The position numbers and the translations under genes were made by a program. Source: a virus. From it: a DNA stretch of 64,000 bases. Positions 37,682 through 46,445 of this stretch are shown piece after piece; the stretch's first letter is position 1, and the number at the start of each line of letters is the position of its first letter. The notes beneath the pieces are model-generated. The model saw only the letters and a program-made list of their open reading frames with translations, was not told where the DNA came from and made no database searches. Location of the stretch: positions 67,297 through 131,296 of the IMG/VR virus record IMGVR_UViG_3300042906_000857; one strand, written 5' to 3'.

Positions 37682-38284
37682 TTATTTTGCGGATTTTTGT
37701 AACTGTTTCATTCGTGCAGGATTAAAAAATTTACGTCTAATCTTTTCCAATTTCTTTAAACCAAATTGCAATGCAAGTGGTTTTACACGTTGAGTATACA
37801 TTATTCCGTTCATGTGGTCAAGCTCGTGGAGAAAACATCTTGCAGTCATACCATCGAAAGTTTTGGTATGTTTTGTTCCTGTATAATCTTGGTATTCTAT
37901 CACAACACTTCTTGGTCGTGTCATCTTCAGCATCAATAGGGGGAAAGAAAGGCAACCTTCTTCCATGTGTGCTTCACCTTCACTGGATATAAGTTTTGGA
38001 TTGAAGTATGCCACATATTCTTCATCTACACCCATAACAAATACACGGTGTGTAAATCCACATTGATTGGCAGAAAGACCAAGGCCATTGTGTTGCTTAC
38101 AAGTTTCTACCAATGAGGAAGCAAACCCATTAGGATCAACTGGTGGTTTTTCAAAATCAAAATCAGGTAATACTTGATGTAGTACCGGTGAATTTAATTC
38201 AACCAAGTCAAAGGTTTTTAATTTTGGTTGTTCTTTTACCGATACATCGGTTACTTCTGTATTAAATGTAATCACTTCACTCAT
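37682..38284 (-). CDS. def: Peptide deformylase
   Basis: This 200-residue protein has all three deformylase motifs: GLGLSANQ (67-74, motif 1 GxGxAAxQ-like with Ser for Ala), EGCLS (109-113) and HELDH (153-157, metal-binding HExxH). It removes formyl groups from new proteins and is an auxiliary gene known from marine T4-like phages. It has an N-terminal extension of about 25 residues compared with minimal viral forms. It overlaps gp46 by 4 nt. Confidence 0.95.
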   Translation of the reverse strand: MSEVITFNTEVTDVSVKEQPKLKTFDLVELNSPVLHQVLPDFDFEKPPVDPNGFASSLVETCKQHNGLGLSANQCGFTHRVFVMGVDEEYVAYFNPKLISSEGEAHMEEGCLSFPLLMLKMTRPRSVVIEYQDYTGTKHTKTFDGMTARCFLHELDHMNGIMYTQRVKPLALQFGLKKLEKIRRKFFNPARMKQLQKSAK

Positions 38285-39999
38285 TTTGCAATCCTTGAGA
38301 AATTGTTTTTCTTTTCAAATTTAATGACCGAACGGAACTTATCGAACAGTTGGTCGCCTTTATGTGAGATAACAAACACATTGGTGTCTGTACCCATTTC
38401 ATGTATCAATTTTAAGAATTCTTCTGTACCAACCGTATCAAGGCTAGAATCAAATACTTCATCTAATATCAACAAGTTTGTATTGGTAGAATTCTTCAAC
38501 TTGGCAATTTGTCGCCATGTAAAGAGTAATGCCAAGTCAATACGCATCTTCTCACCTTCGGAGAAATTGGCATAAGAGAATTCATCACGGTGTCTACTCT
38601 TAATTGTTTCTTCAAAGTTTTCATTGATGTTAAAGTTGACAAAGAAGTCCATTGCAGTCAGGTACTTGTTAATCAACTTATTCATAATTGGCAAATACTG
38701 TTTGATAATTTTGGTTTTAATGCCAGTATCTTTCAACAATGCGGCCGCATAATCATAATATTGTTTTGCTTCTGAACCCTCTTGTTGTGCCTCAGTGTGC
38801 ATAATCAAGTCGGTACGTAAATCTCTCAATTTAATATTATCTACTTCCACATCATCATACTTAACAGACAGTTCGGTTATTTCCTTTTGTGTCTTGACAA
38901 TGTAGTTAGAGATTGCTGCCATAGTGGCATTGTGTTTTGTAATCTCATTGGAATGATCGTTGATGTGTTTGATAACGACAGAAACGTTTTGCATTTCATC
39001 GGTAACTTTCTTCAACTCCGTGGAGATTTCTTCCAATCCAGATTGCTGAGTGGCAACCTTAGTCTTACGTTCTTCAACCTGTAATGACTTAAAGTTGGAC
39101 TCAATAGATTGTTTGCAAGTAGGACAAGAATCATTATGTTCATAGAACTCAATGTCTTTTACATTCTTCTTAATGTTACTTTCAACCTTACCTTGTAGTG
39201 TAAAAAGAGATTTGGATTTCTTTTCCAGTTTCTCTTTCTTATCACCCACTTTAGAAGTAAGTACAACAATATGCTTGTTGATAAGCTCGACCTGTTTGAG
39301 TATGTTCTTTAACTGTTTCTTTGAAACGTCAACATCTTCTTTCTTTTTGGTAATCTCATCATCGTTATGTTTTTTGTGTTCTTCGATGTTGGTCAATTGC
39401 ATCGCAATCTTTTCCTCAATCAACTCAATTGCATAACGACCTTTGGTCATGTTTTCTTTGAGTGAACTCATCTTGTCTTTTAAGACAACGTTCATGGAAG
39501 AAAAAATCTGAATGTCGAGCAAGTCCTCGATGATTGTTCTTCTATCTGATGATGAAAGTTGCATGAACGGAACAAAGGATGCTGAACCAAGAATTACGAC
39601 TTGCGTAAAGGACTTATAGTTTAATTTGAGAATGTTCTTCTCTAATATTTCTTGATAGTCTTTTGCAGCTGCATCTTGGTTCAGCAAAACCGAATTGCAG
39701 TAAATCTCAAACACATTAGGTTTGATACCACGTACAATCTTGTATTTTTTCTGACCAATATCAAATTCAACCTCAACAAGCGCATCACGGCCATTAATCG
39801 AATTTAATAATTGTGGTTTGTTTATTTTACGAAATGGTTTACCAAATAAACCAAAACACAAGGCATCTAGAATGGTAGATTTACCTGCGCCGTTGTGGCC
39901 AATAATGAGTGTGTTAGTTGACCTAGTAAAGTCAACTTCGGTAAACGAGGCACCTGTACTTAAAAAGTTGCGCCAACGTATCTTCTGGAATAAAATCAT
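38281..39999 (-). CDS. 46: Recombination nuclease subunit gp46 (Rad50/SbcC-like)
   Basis: This 572-residue SMC-type ATPase has Walker A GHNGAGKST (34-42), two long coiled coils around a zinc-hook CPTC, the signature ANFSEGEKMRIDLAL and Walker B LLILDEVFDSSLD. With gp47 it resects DNA ends for recombination-dependent replication. It starts 4 nt inside gp47. Confidence 0.97.
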   Translation of the reverse strand: MILFQKIRWRNFLSTGASFTEVDFTRSTNTLIIGHNGAGKSTILDALCFGLFGKPFRKINKPQLLNSINGRDALVEVEFDIGQKKYKIVRGIKPNVFEIYCNSVLLNQDAAAKDYQEILEKNILKLNYKSFTQVVILGSASFVPFMQLSSSDRRTIIEDLLDIQIFSSMNVVLKDKMSSLKENMTKGRYAIELIEEKIAMQLTNIEEHKKHNDDEITKKKEDVDVSKKQLKNILKQVELINKHIVVLTSKVGDKKEKLEKKSKSLFTLQGKVESNIKKNVKDIEFYEHNDSCPTCKQSIESNFKSLQVEERKTKVATQQSGLEEISTELKKVTDEMQNVSVVIKHINDHSNEITKHNATMAAISNYIVKTQKEITELSVKYDDVEVDNIKLRDLRTDLIMHTEAQQEGSEAKQYYDYAAALLKDTGIKTKIIKQYLPIMNKLINKYLTAMDFFVNFNINENFEETIKSRHRDEFSYANFSEGEKMRIDLALLFTWRQIAKLKNSTNTNLLILDEVFDSSLDTVGTEEFLKLIHEMGTDTNVFVISHKGDQLFDKFRSVIKFEKKNNFSRIAK

Positions 40000-41066
40000 G
40001 CTTGTTCGATGTTCAATGCTTCAACATAAAGTTCTTTTAACAATTTTTTTAACTCACCATTATCTATGGAATCTTCATTAATAGAATCAACATATTTGTT
40101 TAGAATGGTCAAGGTATCTTCCGCTTGGTCAACCATGTCATCATCAACACCTTCCAAAATGTCGGTGAAATCTTCTGCAATAGTAATGTCAATTGGATTA
40201 ACATTATACAGGCTATTCATGAATTTGTCAAACAAATACGGATTGGTTTTGTTCATTACAACCACTTTGACATAGGTACCAGTGTATGGTTTGAAATCTA
40301 TATCTGTAATTTCTTTGATGCTTTTATCTTTATCATCATATACAATTTTGTGGAACATCACATTAGGATTTCTTACAAAATCCAATTTCTTATCATCTAG
40401 ATCAAAGAGATGGAAACCACGAGGATCATTGTAGTCTTGCCAAGTAAGTTCGTATGGATTTCCAAGATAGTAGATATCATTGGCTGAAGATTTATGGTGA
40501 TAGTGACCACTGAAAGTGTATTCAAATTTATTGAATATGCCACGGTTAAGACCTTCTTCTGACGGCATGCCACGATACATGGCAAATCCTGCAATCTCAA
40601 AATGTCCCATGCAAACAGATGCTTTGGTATTCTCCAACATCTTCATAGATTCATCCACATTTTCAGGACATATCCAAGGCATCATACAAATCAATTCTTC
40701 ACCAACGCAGATTTCTTTTGGTGAATCGATTACATGTATGTTATCATATTCTTTAAGTAAAAGGTCAACCGAATTTACATCATTGGTGTTCTTGAAGTAT
40801 GTGTCGTGGTTGCCAGCCAGCATATGAATTTTGATATTCTTTTCACGCAAAGGATCAAAGAACATTTCTTTGGTACGTTTCAATGAATAAAAGTTTACAT
40901 ACTTCCTACGGTCAAAGGTATCACCGAGTATTAATACGGTATCAATCTTCTCCTGTTCTAAAATAGGAAAGAATGTTTCTTTATAAAACTTTTCATAAAA
41001 ATCCAGGAAATGAATCGAATCATTCCTTGCGCCAAAATGTTGGTCGGTGATTATCGCAATTTTCAT
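39996..41066 (-). CDS. 47: Recombination nuclease subunit gp47 (Mre11/SbcD-like)
   Basis: This 356-residue metallophosphoesterase contains TDQHFGAR (6-13), LGDTFDRR, AGNHDTYF and GHFEIAGF/FSGHYHH, the five phosphoesterase motifs. It is the nuclease partner of gp46. Residue Q8 in place of the usual H of DxH is shared with T4-type gp47 proteins. Confidence 0.96.
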   Translation of the reverse strand: MKIAIITDQHFGARNDSIHFLDFYEKFYKETFFPILEQEKIDTVLILGDTFDRRKYVNFYSLKRTKEMFFDPLREKNIKIHMLAGNHDTYFKNTNDVNSVDLLLKEYDNIHVIDSPKEICVGEELICMMPWICPENVDESMKMLENTKASVCMGHFEIAGFAMYRGMPSEEGLNRGIFNKFEYTFSGHYHHKSSANDIYYLGNPYELTWQDYNDPRGFHLFDLDDKKLDFVRNPNVMFHKIVYDDKDKSIKEITDIDFKPYTGTYVKVVVMNKTNPYLFDKFMNSLYNVNPIDITIAEDFTDILEGVDDDMVDQAEDTLTILNKYVDSINEDSIDNGELKKLLKELYVEALNIEQA

Positions 41067-41083
41067 TTATAACAAATATTAAT

Positions 41084-41509
41084 CTATCTTAATTCTAATA
41101 CACGTTGTCGTAACTCAGTGGTACTAAAACTATGCTGCCTACTATTGAAATATACCGAAATTGGTAAATTAAAACCGGTAAATTGTTTGTCCCGGTATTC
41201 TTCTCCGATGATTCTAACATCAATTGGGTAAGAAGTCAATAGGTCCATCAACTCTTTTTCTGTGGAATATGGTACAATTTCATCAACGTGCTTGCAGGCC
41301 TGTAATTGTATGAATCTTTCCAGAAGGGTTTGTACCGGTTTATTCTTCTCCGGTCGGTCAATGGTAGGATCCGATTGTAATCCTACGATGAGGTAATCAC
41401 ATTGACTCTTTGCTTCCTGTAACATCATTACGTGTCCTGCGTGGAACAAATCAAAACAAGAACAGGTAAATCCCACTCTCATATCACCACCTAATTTATT
41501 CTTTCTCAT
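41084..41509 (-). CDS. Tag-D-like cytidylyltransferase
   Basis: This 141-residue protein has GFTCSCFDLFHAGHVMMLQEAK with the HxGH motif at 23-26 and a C-terminal FSTTELRQRV, the ISSTxIR-equivalent. The size matches glycerol-3-phosphate or ethanolamine-phosphate cytidylyltransferases. Either ATG (41509 or 41482) has a Shine-Dalgarno; I keep the first. It probably makes a CDP-activated polyol or alcohol and could feed surface-glycan genes elsewhere in the phage. Confidence 0.8.
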   Translation of the reverse strand: MRKNKLGGDMRVGFTCSCFDLFHAGHVMMLQEAKSQCDYLIVGLQSDPTIDRPEKNKPVQTLLERFIQLQACKHVDEIVPYSTEKELMDLLTSYPIDVRIIGEEYRDKQFTGFNLPISVYFNSRQHSFSTTELRQRVLELR

Positions 41510-41512
41510 AAT

Positions 41513-42055
41513 TTACTCCATGAATTTTTCTATACCTTTGGGTTTCTTGGCTGCATCCTTTTCCGCTTTCTTGGCATTTCTGGCACTCTCATATGTTCCA
41601 ATGAATTCGGCAATATTGTCGTACAGTTCGAATTGTTTTGAAGAACCATCTTCTGACTCCAACATCTCAAACTCATCCAGTACACCATACATCTCTGTGG
41701 CCTTATACTTGACGTACAGTTGTTTCTTTTCCTTTTGGATTCTACGTAAGAACGCATAGTAGATTACCTGTGTAAAGTATGCAAATGGATTCTTAGATTT
41801 GGTAGGATCAAAGTTCTCAAAGTACATGAGACAGTTCTCAATGCCATCGGATACCATTTCATCTCTATAGGTGTAGTTGATAAAGTTTGGTTTGTGGGAA
41901 AGACCTTCACCAATCTTCATAAAGCACTCACCAATGTAGTTTGGTATGTTGGGTTTAGTTTTGTTTTCCAATTTTGCCGCAGCGCATTGTTCCTTGTAAT
42001 CTACCAAGGCCTTTAGGAAATCTTCGTTGTTAATGTAATGTTTAATTTTGCTCAT
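41513..42055 (-). CDS. 55: Late transcription sigma factor gp55
   Basis: This 180-residue protein with YRDEMVSDGIENCLMYFENFDPTKSKNPFAYFTQVIYYAFLRRIQKEK corresponds to sigma region 2, as in T4 gp55. It directs host RNA polymerase to TATAAATA boxes with the gp45 clamp. Exact TATAAATA sequences occur at several places in this window, consistent with its role. Confidence 0.95.
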   Translation of the reverse strand: MSKIKHYINNEDFLKALVDYKEQCAAAKLENKTKPNIPNYIGECFMKIGEGLSHKPNFINYTYRDEMVSDGIENCLMYFENFDPTKSKNPFAYFTQVIYYAFLRRIQKEKKQLYVKYKATEMYGVLDEFEMLESEDGSSKQFELYDNIAEFIGTYESARNAKKAEKDAAKKPKGIEKFME

Positions 42056-42077
42056 TCAAGTATACCATAGAAAGTTG

Positions 42078-42106
42078 TTGACAAGGGGCTTGACATGTGA
42101 TATAGT
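42078..42106 (+). promoter_or_regulatory. Plus-strand sigma70 promoter, antisense to uvsW operon
   Basis: TTGACA, 17 bp, TATAGT on the plus strand, facing into the minus-strand genes LSm-like 2, uvsW and uvsY. No plus-strand gene lies downstream. It may be a real antisense promoter or a chance match. Confidence 0.45.
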
Positions 42107-42127
42107 TCACGGTGTCCCCCAATGATG

Positions 42128-42487
42128 TTAATGTAATAAGGATTTAGTTAAGTCCTTCTCCTCAAAAGCTAGTAACACCTCATCTGTTAAAGCTACCTCT
42201 TTATCTTTAAGATTTTCTTCCTTCATTCTGCGGAGAGATTCCACATAATATTCCGCAAAATCATCGTTTGGATCCATTGTGCAGAGTATATCTTCCTTGT
42301 TCACGTAAACAAAATTATCTTTCATTACCGCAACAGGCAACCAATACTGTAACATGAGGTTTACACCTCGGATTTCGAACAACATTGGATCTACAATTTT
42401 ATATTGGTCATTTGTTGGTGATGATACAGAAGTGCAATCGCAGATTACATCCAAACCATCTTTGAATCTTACAATTTTAATTTCCAT
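42128..42487 (-). CDS. Small beta-rich conserved protein (LSm-like), paralogue 2
   Basis: This 119-residue protein begins MEIKIVRFKDGLDVICDCTSV and contains an aromatic strand NLMLQYWLPVAV and VYVNKEDILCTMDPND. Strand order and the N-terminal GxDV turn match the 16673 protein, suggesting a common small-barrel fold. A helical tail (ESLRRMKEENLKDKEVAL) is specific to this copy. It overlaps the uvsW end by 11 nt. Function is unknown. Confidence 0.7.
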   Translation of the reverse strand: MEIKIVRFKDGLDVICDCTSVSSPTNDQYKIVDPMLFEIRGVNLMLQYWLPVAVMKDNFVYVNKEDILCTMDPNDDFAEYYVESLRRMKEENLKDKEVALTDEVLLAFEEKDLTKSLLH

Positions 42488-44000
42488 TTTTTAATCCTAT
42501 GTTGTAGATTTTAAAGGGGAACTTCTCCTCATTATATATCTTTACTCTTTCCACAAAATGTTGCAACGTAAAGTTCATATGTTTTTTGTGTCTGAGGTCA
42601 TCTGCGATATCATAGAGTGTCGCCATTTTCTTTCCTGCCGATTGTCGTAAACCTCGTCCAATAGATTGAAGATTGCGAACTCGTGATTTGGAAGGAGATG
42701 CGAATATGATATTATGCAAATTACGAATATTAATTCCAGTACTAAAGGTACCAAAACTAGCCACAACAATAGCGTCATTTTCTGTCTCCATAATTTTACG
42801 AATAGCTTCACGATCATCCGTATCTACTTTACCGTGAACAAAGAACACTTTACGTCCATTTGCTTTCTCTTTGATGATTTCAAACAGAATCTTTCCATGT
42901 TTTTCCACCATCTGAAATAATACCAATGTATTGGTGTTTAAACTAATTGCAAGATTTCGAATGAATCTATTACGATTCTCATTCAGAATCAAGTATTCTA
43001 TTTCTTCTTGGTACGTGCAACCTTTCATGCTCTCTGCAATCTCAGGTGAATGTTTCAATACCAAACATTTAATCTCAAAAGGAGATAACTGATTAGTGTC
43101 AATCAGTTCTTTTGTAGTTGTGACCTTCTCTACTGCACCGAATAGACCTTCCAAAACCAACTTGTGAGTCTTTGTTCCATCCAAAGTACCAGTAAGTCCA
43201 ACTCTGTACTTAGTGTTTGTTGCTGAAGTTAGAATCGTAGTAAGAGATTGTGCTTTGAAAAGGTGAGCCTCATCACCAATGATGTATTCAAAATCTTGAA
43301 AATATTCTTTAGGTAACTGGTAAAGTGATTGCCAAGTTGAGATTATTAACTTCTTGTCCGATACTTTATCTTTACCTTGATAGATTCTGTGTACGTTTTC
43401 CTCCACATCGAAACCATTGTGTGAAGAATAGTCTTGAAAATCGGAGTATAACTGTTCAACCAATGAGGTTGTCGGTACGATAATCAAGCCTTTAAGGTTC
43501 TGATACTGCAACAACTGTCTGAATATCAGATATATGATTAGGGACTTACCAGAAGCGGTAGGAGACAACAATAACGCTCTACGCCTTTGCATTGTATGTA
43601 TGAACGCATTACGTTGGTGGTCACGTACTTTAATTGCGTTACCTTGAGAATGTAGATTCAAAGTATCAAAGAACTTCTCCGCATGGTAAACTGAGTACTC
43701 ATCTTCCAGTTCTTCTAAGTCATACGTATATCCACGTTCAACGCAGAACTCCTTCAGATACGGAATCAATCCAAGATATATTTGACTAGTCTGTAAATTG
43801 AATAGTCTTATCTTTCCATCCCACAATCTATTACGGAAGGCTGGAACAAATTGATAACCAGGTACAAAGAACGTAAAGTACTCTGAGATTTCCATAGTGA
43901 TGTGTCTCTCGCCAACTATCTTGGCATAGACCTCATCTTTTTTTGTTATGGTTAAATCTTTATTGTCCTGCAACGAATTTCTCCCATGATATAAAGTCAC
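42477..44000 (-). CDS. uvsW: UvsW superfamily 2 helicase
   Basis: This 507-residue helicase has motif I SPTASGKSL, motif II GDEAHLF, motif III TGTL and C-terminal motif VI QSIGRGLRQ, with an N-terminal UvsW-specific domain. It unwinds R-loops and branched DNA during the switch from origin to recombination-driven replication. It overlaps the uvsY end by about 40 nt. Confidence 0.96.
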   Translation of the reverse strand: MTLYHGRNSLQDNKDLTITKKDEVYAKIVGERHITMEISEYFTFFVPGYQFVPAFRNRLWDGKIRLFNLQTSQIYLGLIPYLKEFCVERGYTYDLEELEDEYSVYHAEKFFDTLNLHSQGNAIKVRDHQRNAFIHTMQRRRALLLSPTASGKSLIIYLIFRQLLQYQNLKGLIIVPTTSLVEQLYSDFQDYSSHNGFDVEENVHRIYQGKDKVSDKKLIISTWQSLYQLPKEYFQDFEYIIGDEAHLFKAQSLTTILTSATNTKYRVGLTGTLDGTKTHKLVLEGLFGAVEKVTTTKELIDTNQLSPFEIKCLVLKHSPEIAESMKGCTYQEEIEYLILNENRNRFIRNLAISLNTNTLVLFQMVEKHGKILFEIIKEKANGRKVFFVHGKVDTDDREAIRKIMETENDAIVVASFGTFSTGINIRNLHNIIFASPSKSRVRNLQSIGRGLRQSAGKKMATLYDIADDLRHKKHMNFTLQHFVERVKIYNEEKFPFKIYNIGLKNGN

Positions 44001-44394
44001 GCAATTGCCATGTGCGTTGTTTCAATTCATTCATAATAGATTCAATTACAGATACGACTTCCTCATGGTATACTTTTTTCTCAAGTAACTTGATGAGGTC
44101 TTTGTCTGCTTCGAGATATGTGGTTATGTCAGACTTGAGTGCAAACTGAAATGGTTCCCAACCATATTCAGATAGTTCTTCCTGAGACATTTTACCAGTG
44201 AAGTACTCCCATTTGACCTTACGCATACGCAAGTAATCAAAGTGAGCCTTCTTAGAGGCAATACGGTGTTTAGTAAGTATACTTACGTATTTACTATGAT
44301 ACTTGGGAATCTTTAAGAGCTCTTTGCTAGGCTCTGTACGATCTATGTCCGCATCTGATTCCCACATTTTTAATATCTGTTCAAGTGTTTCCAT
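43960..44394 (-). CDS. uvsY: Recombination mediator UvsY
   Basis: This 144-residue helical protein begins LEQILKMWESDADIDRTEPSKELLKIPKYHSKYVSILT. The KHRIASKKAHFDYLRMRKVKWEYFTGKMS stretch is typical of T4-like UvsY. It helps UvsX load on gp32-coated ssDNA. A consensus promoter lies just upstream (44457-44429). Confidence 0.93.
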   Translation of the reverse strand: METLEQILKMWESDADIDRTEPSKELLKIPKYHSKYVSILTKHRIASKKAHFDYLRMRKVKWEYFTGKMSQEELSEYGWEPFQFALKSDITTYLEADKDLIKLLEKKVYHEEVVSVIESIMNELKQRTWQLRDFISWEKFVAGQ

Positions 44395-44428
44395 TTATGT
44401 TTAATAATATAGTCAAATTAATATGTCC

Positions 44429-44457
44429 ATTATATCATAAAAATATTATGCTGTCAA
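44429..44457 (-). promoter_or_regulatory. Sigma70 consensus promoter of the uvsY-uvsW unit
   Basis: TTGACA (44457-44452), 17 bp, TATAAT (44434-44429), overlapping the stop of the tail-tube-like gene; separates early genes from the late operon. Confidence 0.8.
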
Positions 44458-44958
44458 GTATTTGTATGATTGATACCTAAATGTGGCTCTTGCGGTGATA
44501 AGGTTGTCCGCAGATTGGGTAGTGTCAAACTGAATATCTCCGATGGTCAAAGGAAATACATTTAGATATTGTATTCTTATAATAGGATTATTCAGTCCAC
44601 TTAATATGGTCAGTGTGGCGTCAGAAAAGTGTTTGATAGATTGCAACTCTCTACTACCGTCTCTGGATTCAAATCCATCTGGATCAGCCATAGACAAGAA
44701 CCAATTATATAAGTTCTTCCATGATTGCAATTCTTCATCAATTAGAAATTCTATTTCCAGTGGAGAATAGGTTAACTTGGTACCTGGAGAATACATGTCC
44801 AAAAATGGCGTAGCCCTATTAACTTCACCTAGAGAAACTCCAGGTAAATTAACCGATTGACAAAAATATTGTACAGTTTGAATTCTATTAAACGTCAACA
44901 AGAATTTTGTTGGTTGTAGTAAATTAGTATTCTGAGGACTTCTAGTAATTGCAGTCAT
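44446..44958 (-). CDS. Tail-tube-like (gp19-superfamily) structural protein
   Basis: This 170-residue protein contains QPTKFLLTFNRIQTVQYFCQSVNLPGVSLG and IEFLIDEELQSWKNLYNWF, a topology shared with phage tail tube and tube-initiator proteins. The true gp19 at 50930 has comparable motifs (AQLPGSTIG). It may be a tube initiator, neck or baseplate-hub protein. A CATAAATA late-like box is upstream. It lies after the gp23 terminator. Confidence 0.7.
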   Translation of the reverse strand: MTAITRSPQNTNLLQPTKFLLTFNRIQTVQYFCQSVNLPGVSLGEVNRATPFLDMYSPGTKLTYSPLEIEFLIDEELQSWKNLYNWFLSMADPDGFESRDGSRELQSIKHFSDATLTILSGLNNPIIRIQYLNVFPLTIGDIQFDTTQSADNLITARATFRYQSYKYLTA

Positions 44959-44987
44959 TTTATCTCCTATATTACTATTTATGAGCC

Positions 44988-45017
44988 AAAAAAAAGGACC
45001 ACCGAAGTGGTCCTTTT
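44988..45017 (-). terminator. Terminator after gp23
   Basis: GGACCAC-TTCG-GTGGTCC hairpin followed by T8 on the minus strand, immediately downstream of the major capsid gene. Confidence 0.9.
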
Positions 45018-45054
45018 AAAACTGTCACTCTTAACGGTGACTTTTTTTCAACGA

Positions 45055-46404
45055 TTACATCAAGTTTTTAACTTGGAAAATACGGTAGTAAACATTACTA
45101 CGAGCATTCAATGCACCGTTACCAGTTGTCAAACCAGTTGCGAATGGGTTTGCAACCATGCCGTAACGAGTTTTGAAACCGATTTTAGGTTGGAATGTAT
45201 ATTGGTCAACCGCACGAACCATTTGTAGAGGAACGTATGGGCAATAGAACAAACCAGCATCATAAGGAGAAGAACCCTTATAACCAACTGTTACCAATTC
45301 TTGGTTGGATGTGTATCCACCAAAGTATGGGTCGATGTACACTTTGATACGACCGTGTAACATACCTGCGAAGGTGTTACCAGTGTCATCAACTTGCAAG
45401 TCAGCAGACAAAGCAGGAGTGTATTGTAACACACCAGCCATCGCCATTGCGGAAGCAACGTCAGATGATACAATCATCACGTTACCTTTACCACGACGAG
45501 TTTGTTTAGCAATAACGTTAGCATCACGTTCGATTTGGAAAATCAAACCTTTGAAACGTTCAACTGACCAACGACCGTTAGAGTCTGTATCCAAGTCGAA
45601 AGAACCAGCAGTTGTAGTACCATACTGAGCACCGGCAACAGCGCAAGTATAGATAGTACGGATAACTTCACGGTTAATTTCAGCCAAGATTTCTGTAGAC
45701 AGAATGTTTGACAATTCTGTTTCAGCATCTAGACCATGGATTGCTTTCAAGTCTTGAGCGAGTTCAAGTGAGTACTCAGCTTTCAACGCACGGGATTGAG
45801 CAGTAACAGTAACCTTCTCGATAGAGAAAGCCATTTGACTGAACATACCTGTATCAGTATCAGCACCCAAACCTTCAGCACGACTTGTTGGCATGCCGAT
45901 ACCAGTTGTGTAACTGTTAGCAACCAAATCACCACCAGCATTTGTTACAATGTCAGTTGCGTTGTTACCACGGAAACCGTATGGATTTGCAGCAGAACCA
46001 GCACCAGAGAACAATGTGTTTGCTTCATTGAAGAAAGCTTCATTGCTGTTTGATGGACCACCAGATTGTGTGTTGTAACGAGCACGCATCGCAAAGATCA
46101 AGCCTGTTGGGCCTGTCATTGGTTGAACGCCAGCAACATCATAAGCAATTAGGTTAGGCAACGCACGGCGAACCAAACTAATCAAGATTGGGTCGTAGTT
46201 AGAAATGCCAGCACCTGTTGCATTACCAGGAGTTGCAGAGTAAGTAGTCTCGTTCAATGCTTGTGCATCGGTAGACATAGCTTGTTGTTGGTTTTCCAAA
46301 ACCAAAGCTGTAACAGCCTTTTTGTATGGATCTTTAATCGCTTCTAATTCTGGGTGTTCCAGAACTGGTTGCCATTTTTTTTGTAGTTCTTCGGTTAGAA
46401 ACAT
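45055..46404 (-). CDS. 23: Major capsid protein gp23
   Basis: This 449-residue T4 gp23-type protein has an N-terminal propeptide (LTEELQKKWQPVLEHPELEAIKD) probably cleaved by gp21. NYDPILISLVRRALPNLIAYDVAGVQPMTGPTGLIFAM follows, and the C-terminal PKIGFKTRYGMVANPFA is near-universal in this family. A 5-prime leader and good ribosome site (AAGGAG) indicate high expression. Confidence 0.97.
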   Translation of the reverse strand: MFLTEELQKKWQPVLEHPELEAIKDPYKKAVTALVLENQQQAMSTDAQALNETTYSATPGNATGAGISNYDPILISLVRRALPNLIAYDVAGVQPMTGPTGLIFAMRARYNTQSGGPSNSNEAFFNEANTLFSGAGSAANPYGFRGNNATDIVTNAGGDLVANSYTTGIGMPTSRAEGLGADTDTGMFSQMAFSIEKVTVTAQSRALKAEYSLELAQDLKAIHGLDAETELSNILSTEILAEINREVIRTIYTCAVAGAQYGTTTAGSFDLDTDSNGRWSVERFKGLIFQIERDANVIAKQTRRGKGNVMIVSSDVASAMAMAGVLQYTPALSADLQVDDTGNTFAGMLHGRIKVYIDPYFGGYTSNQELVTVGYKGSSPYDAGLFYCPYVPLQMVRAVDQYTFQPKIGFKTRYGMVANPFATGLTTGNGALNARSNVYYRIFQVKNLM

Positions 46405-46445
46405 TAGTTTTCTCCTTGTTAGTTTCTGTTAGTGGTAAAGTTTAT

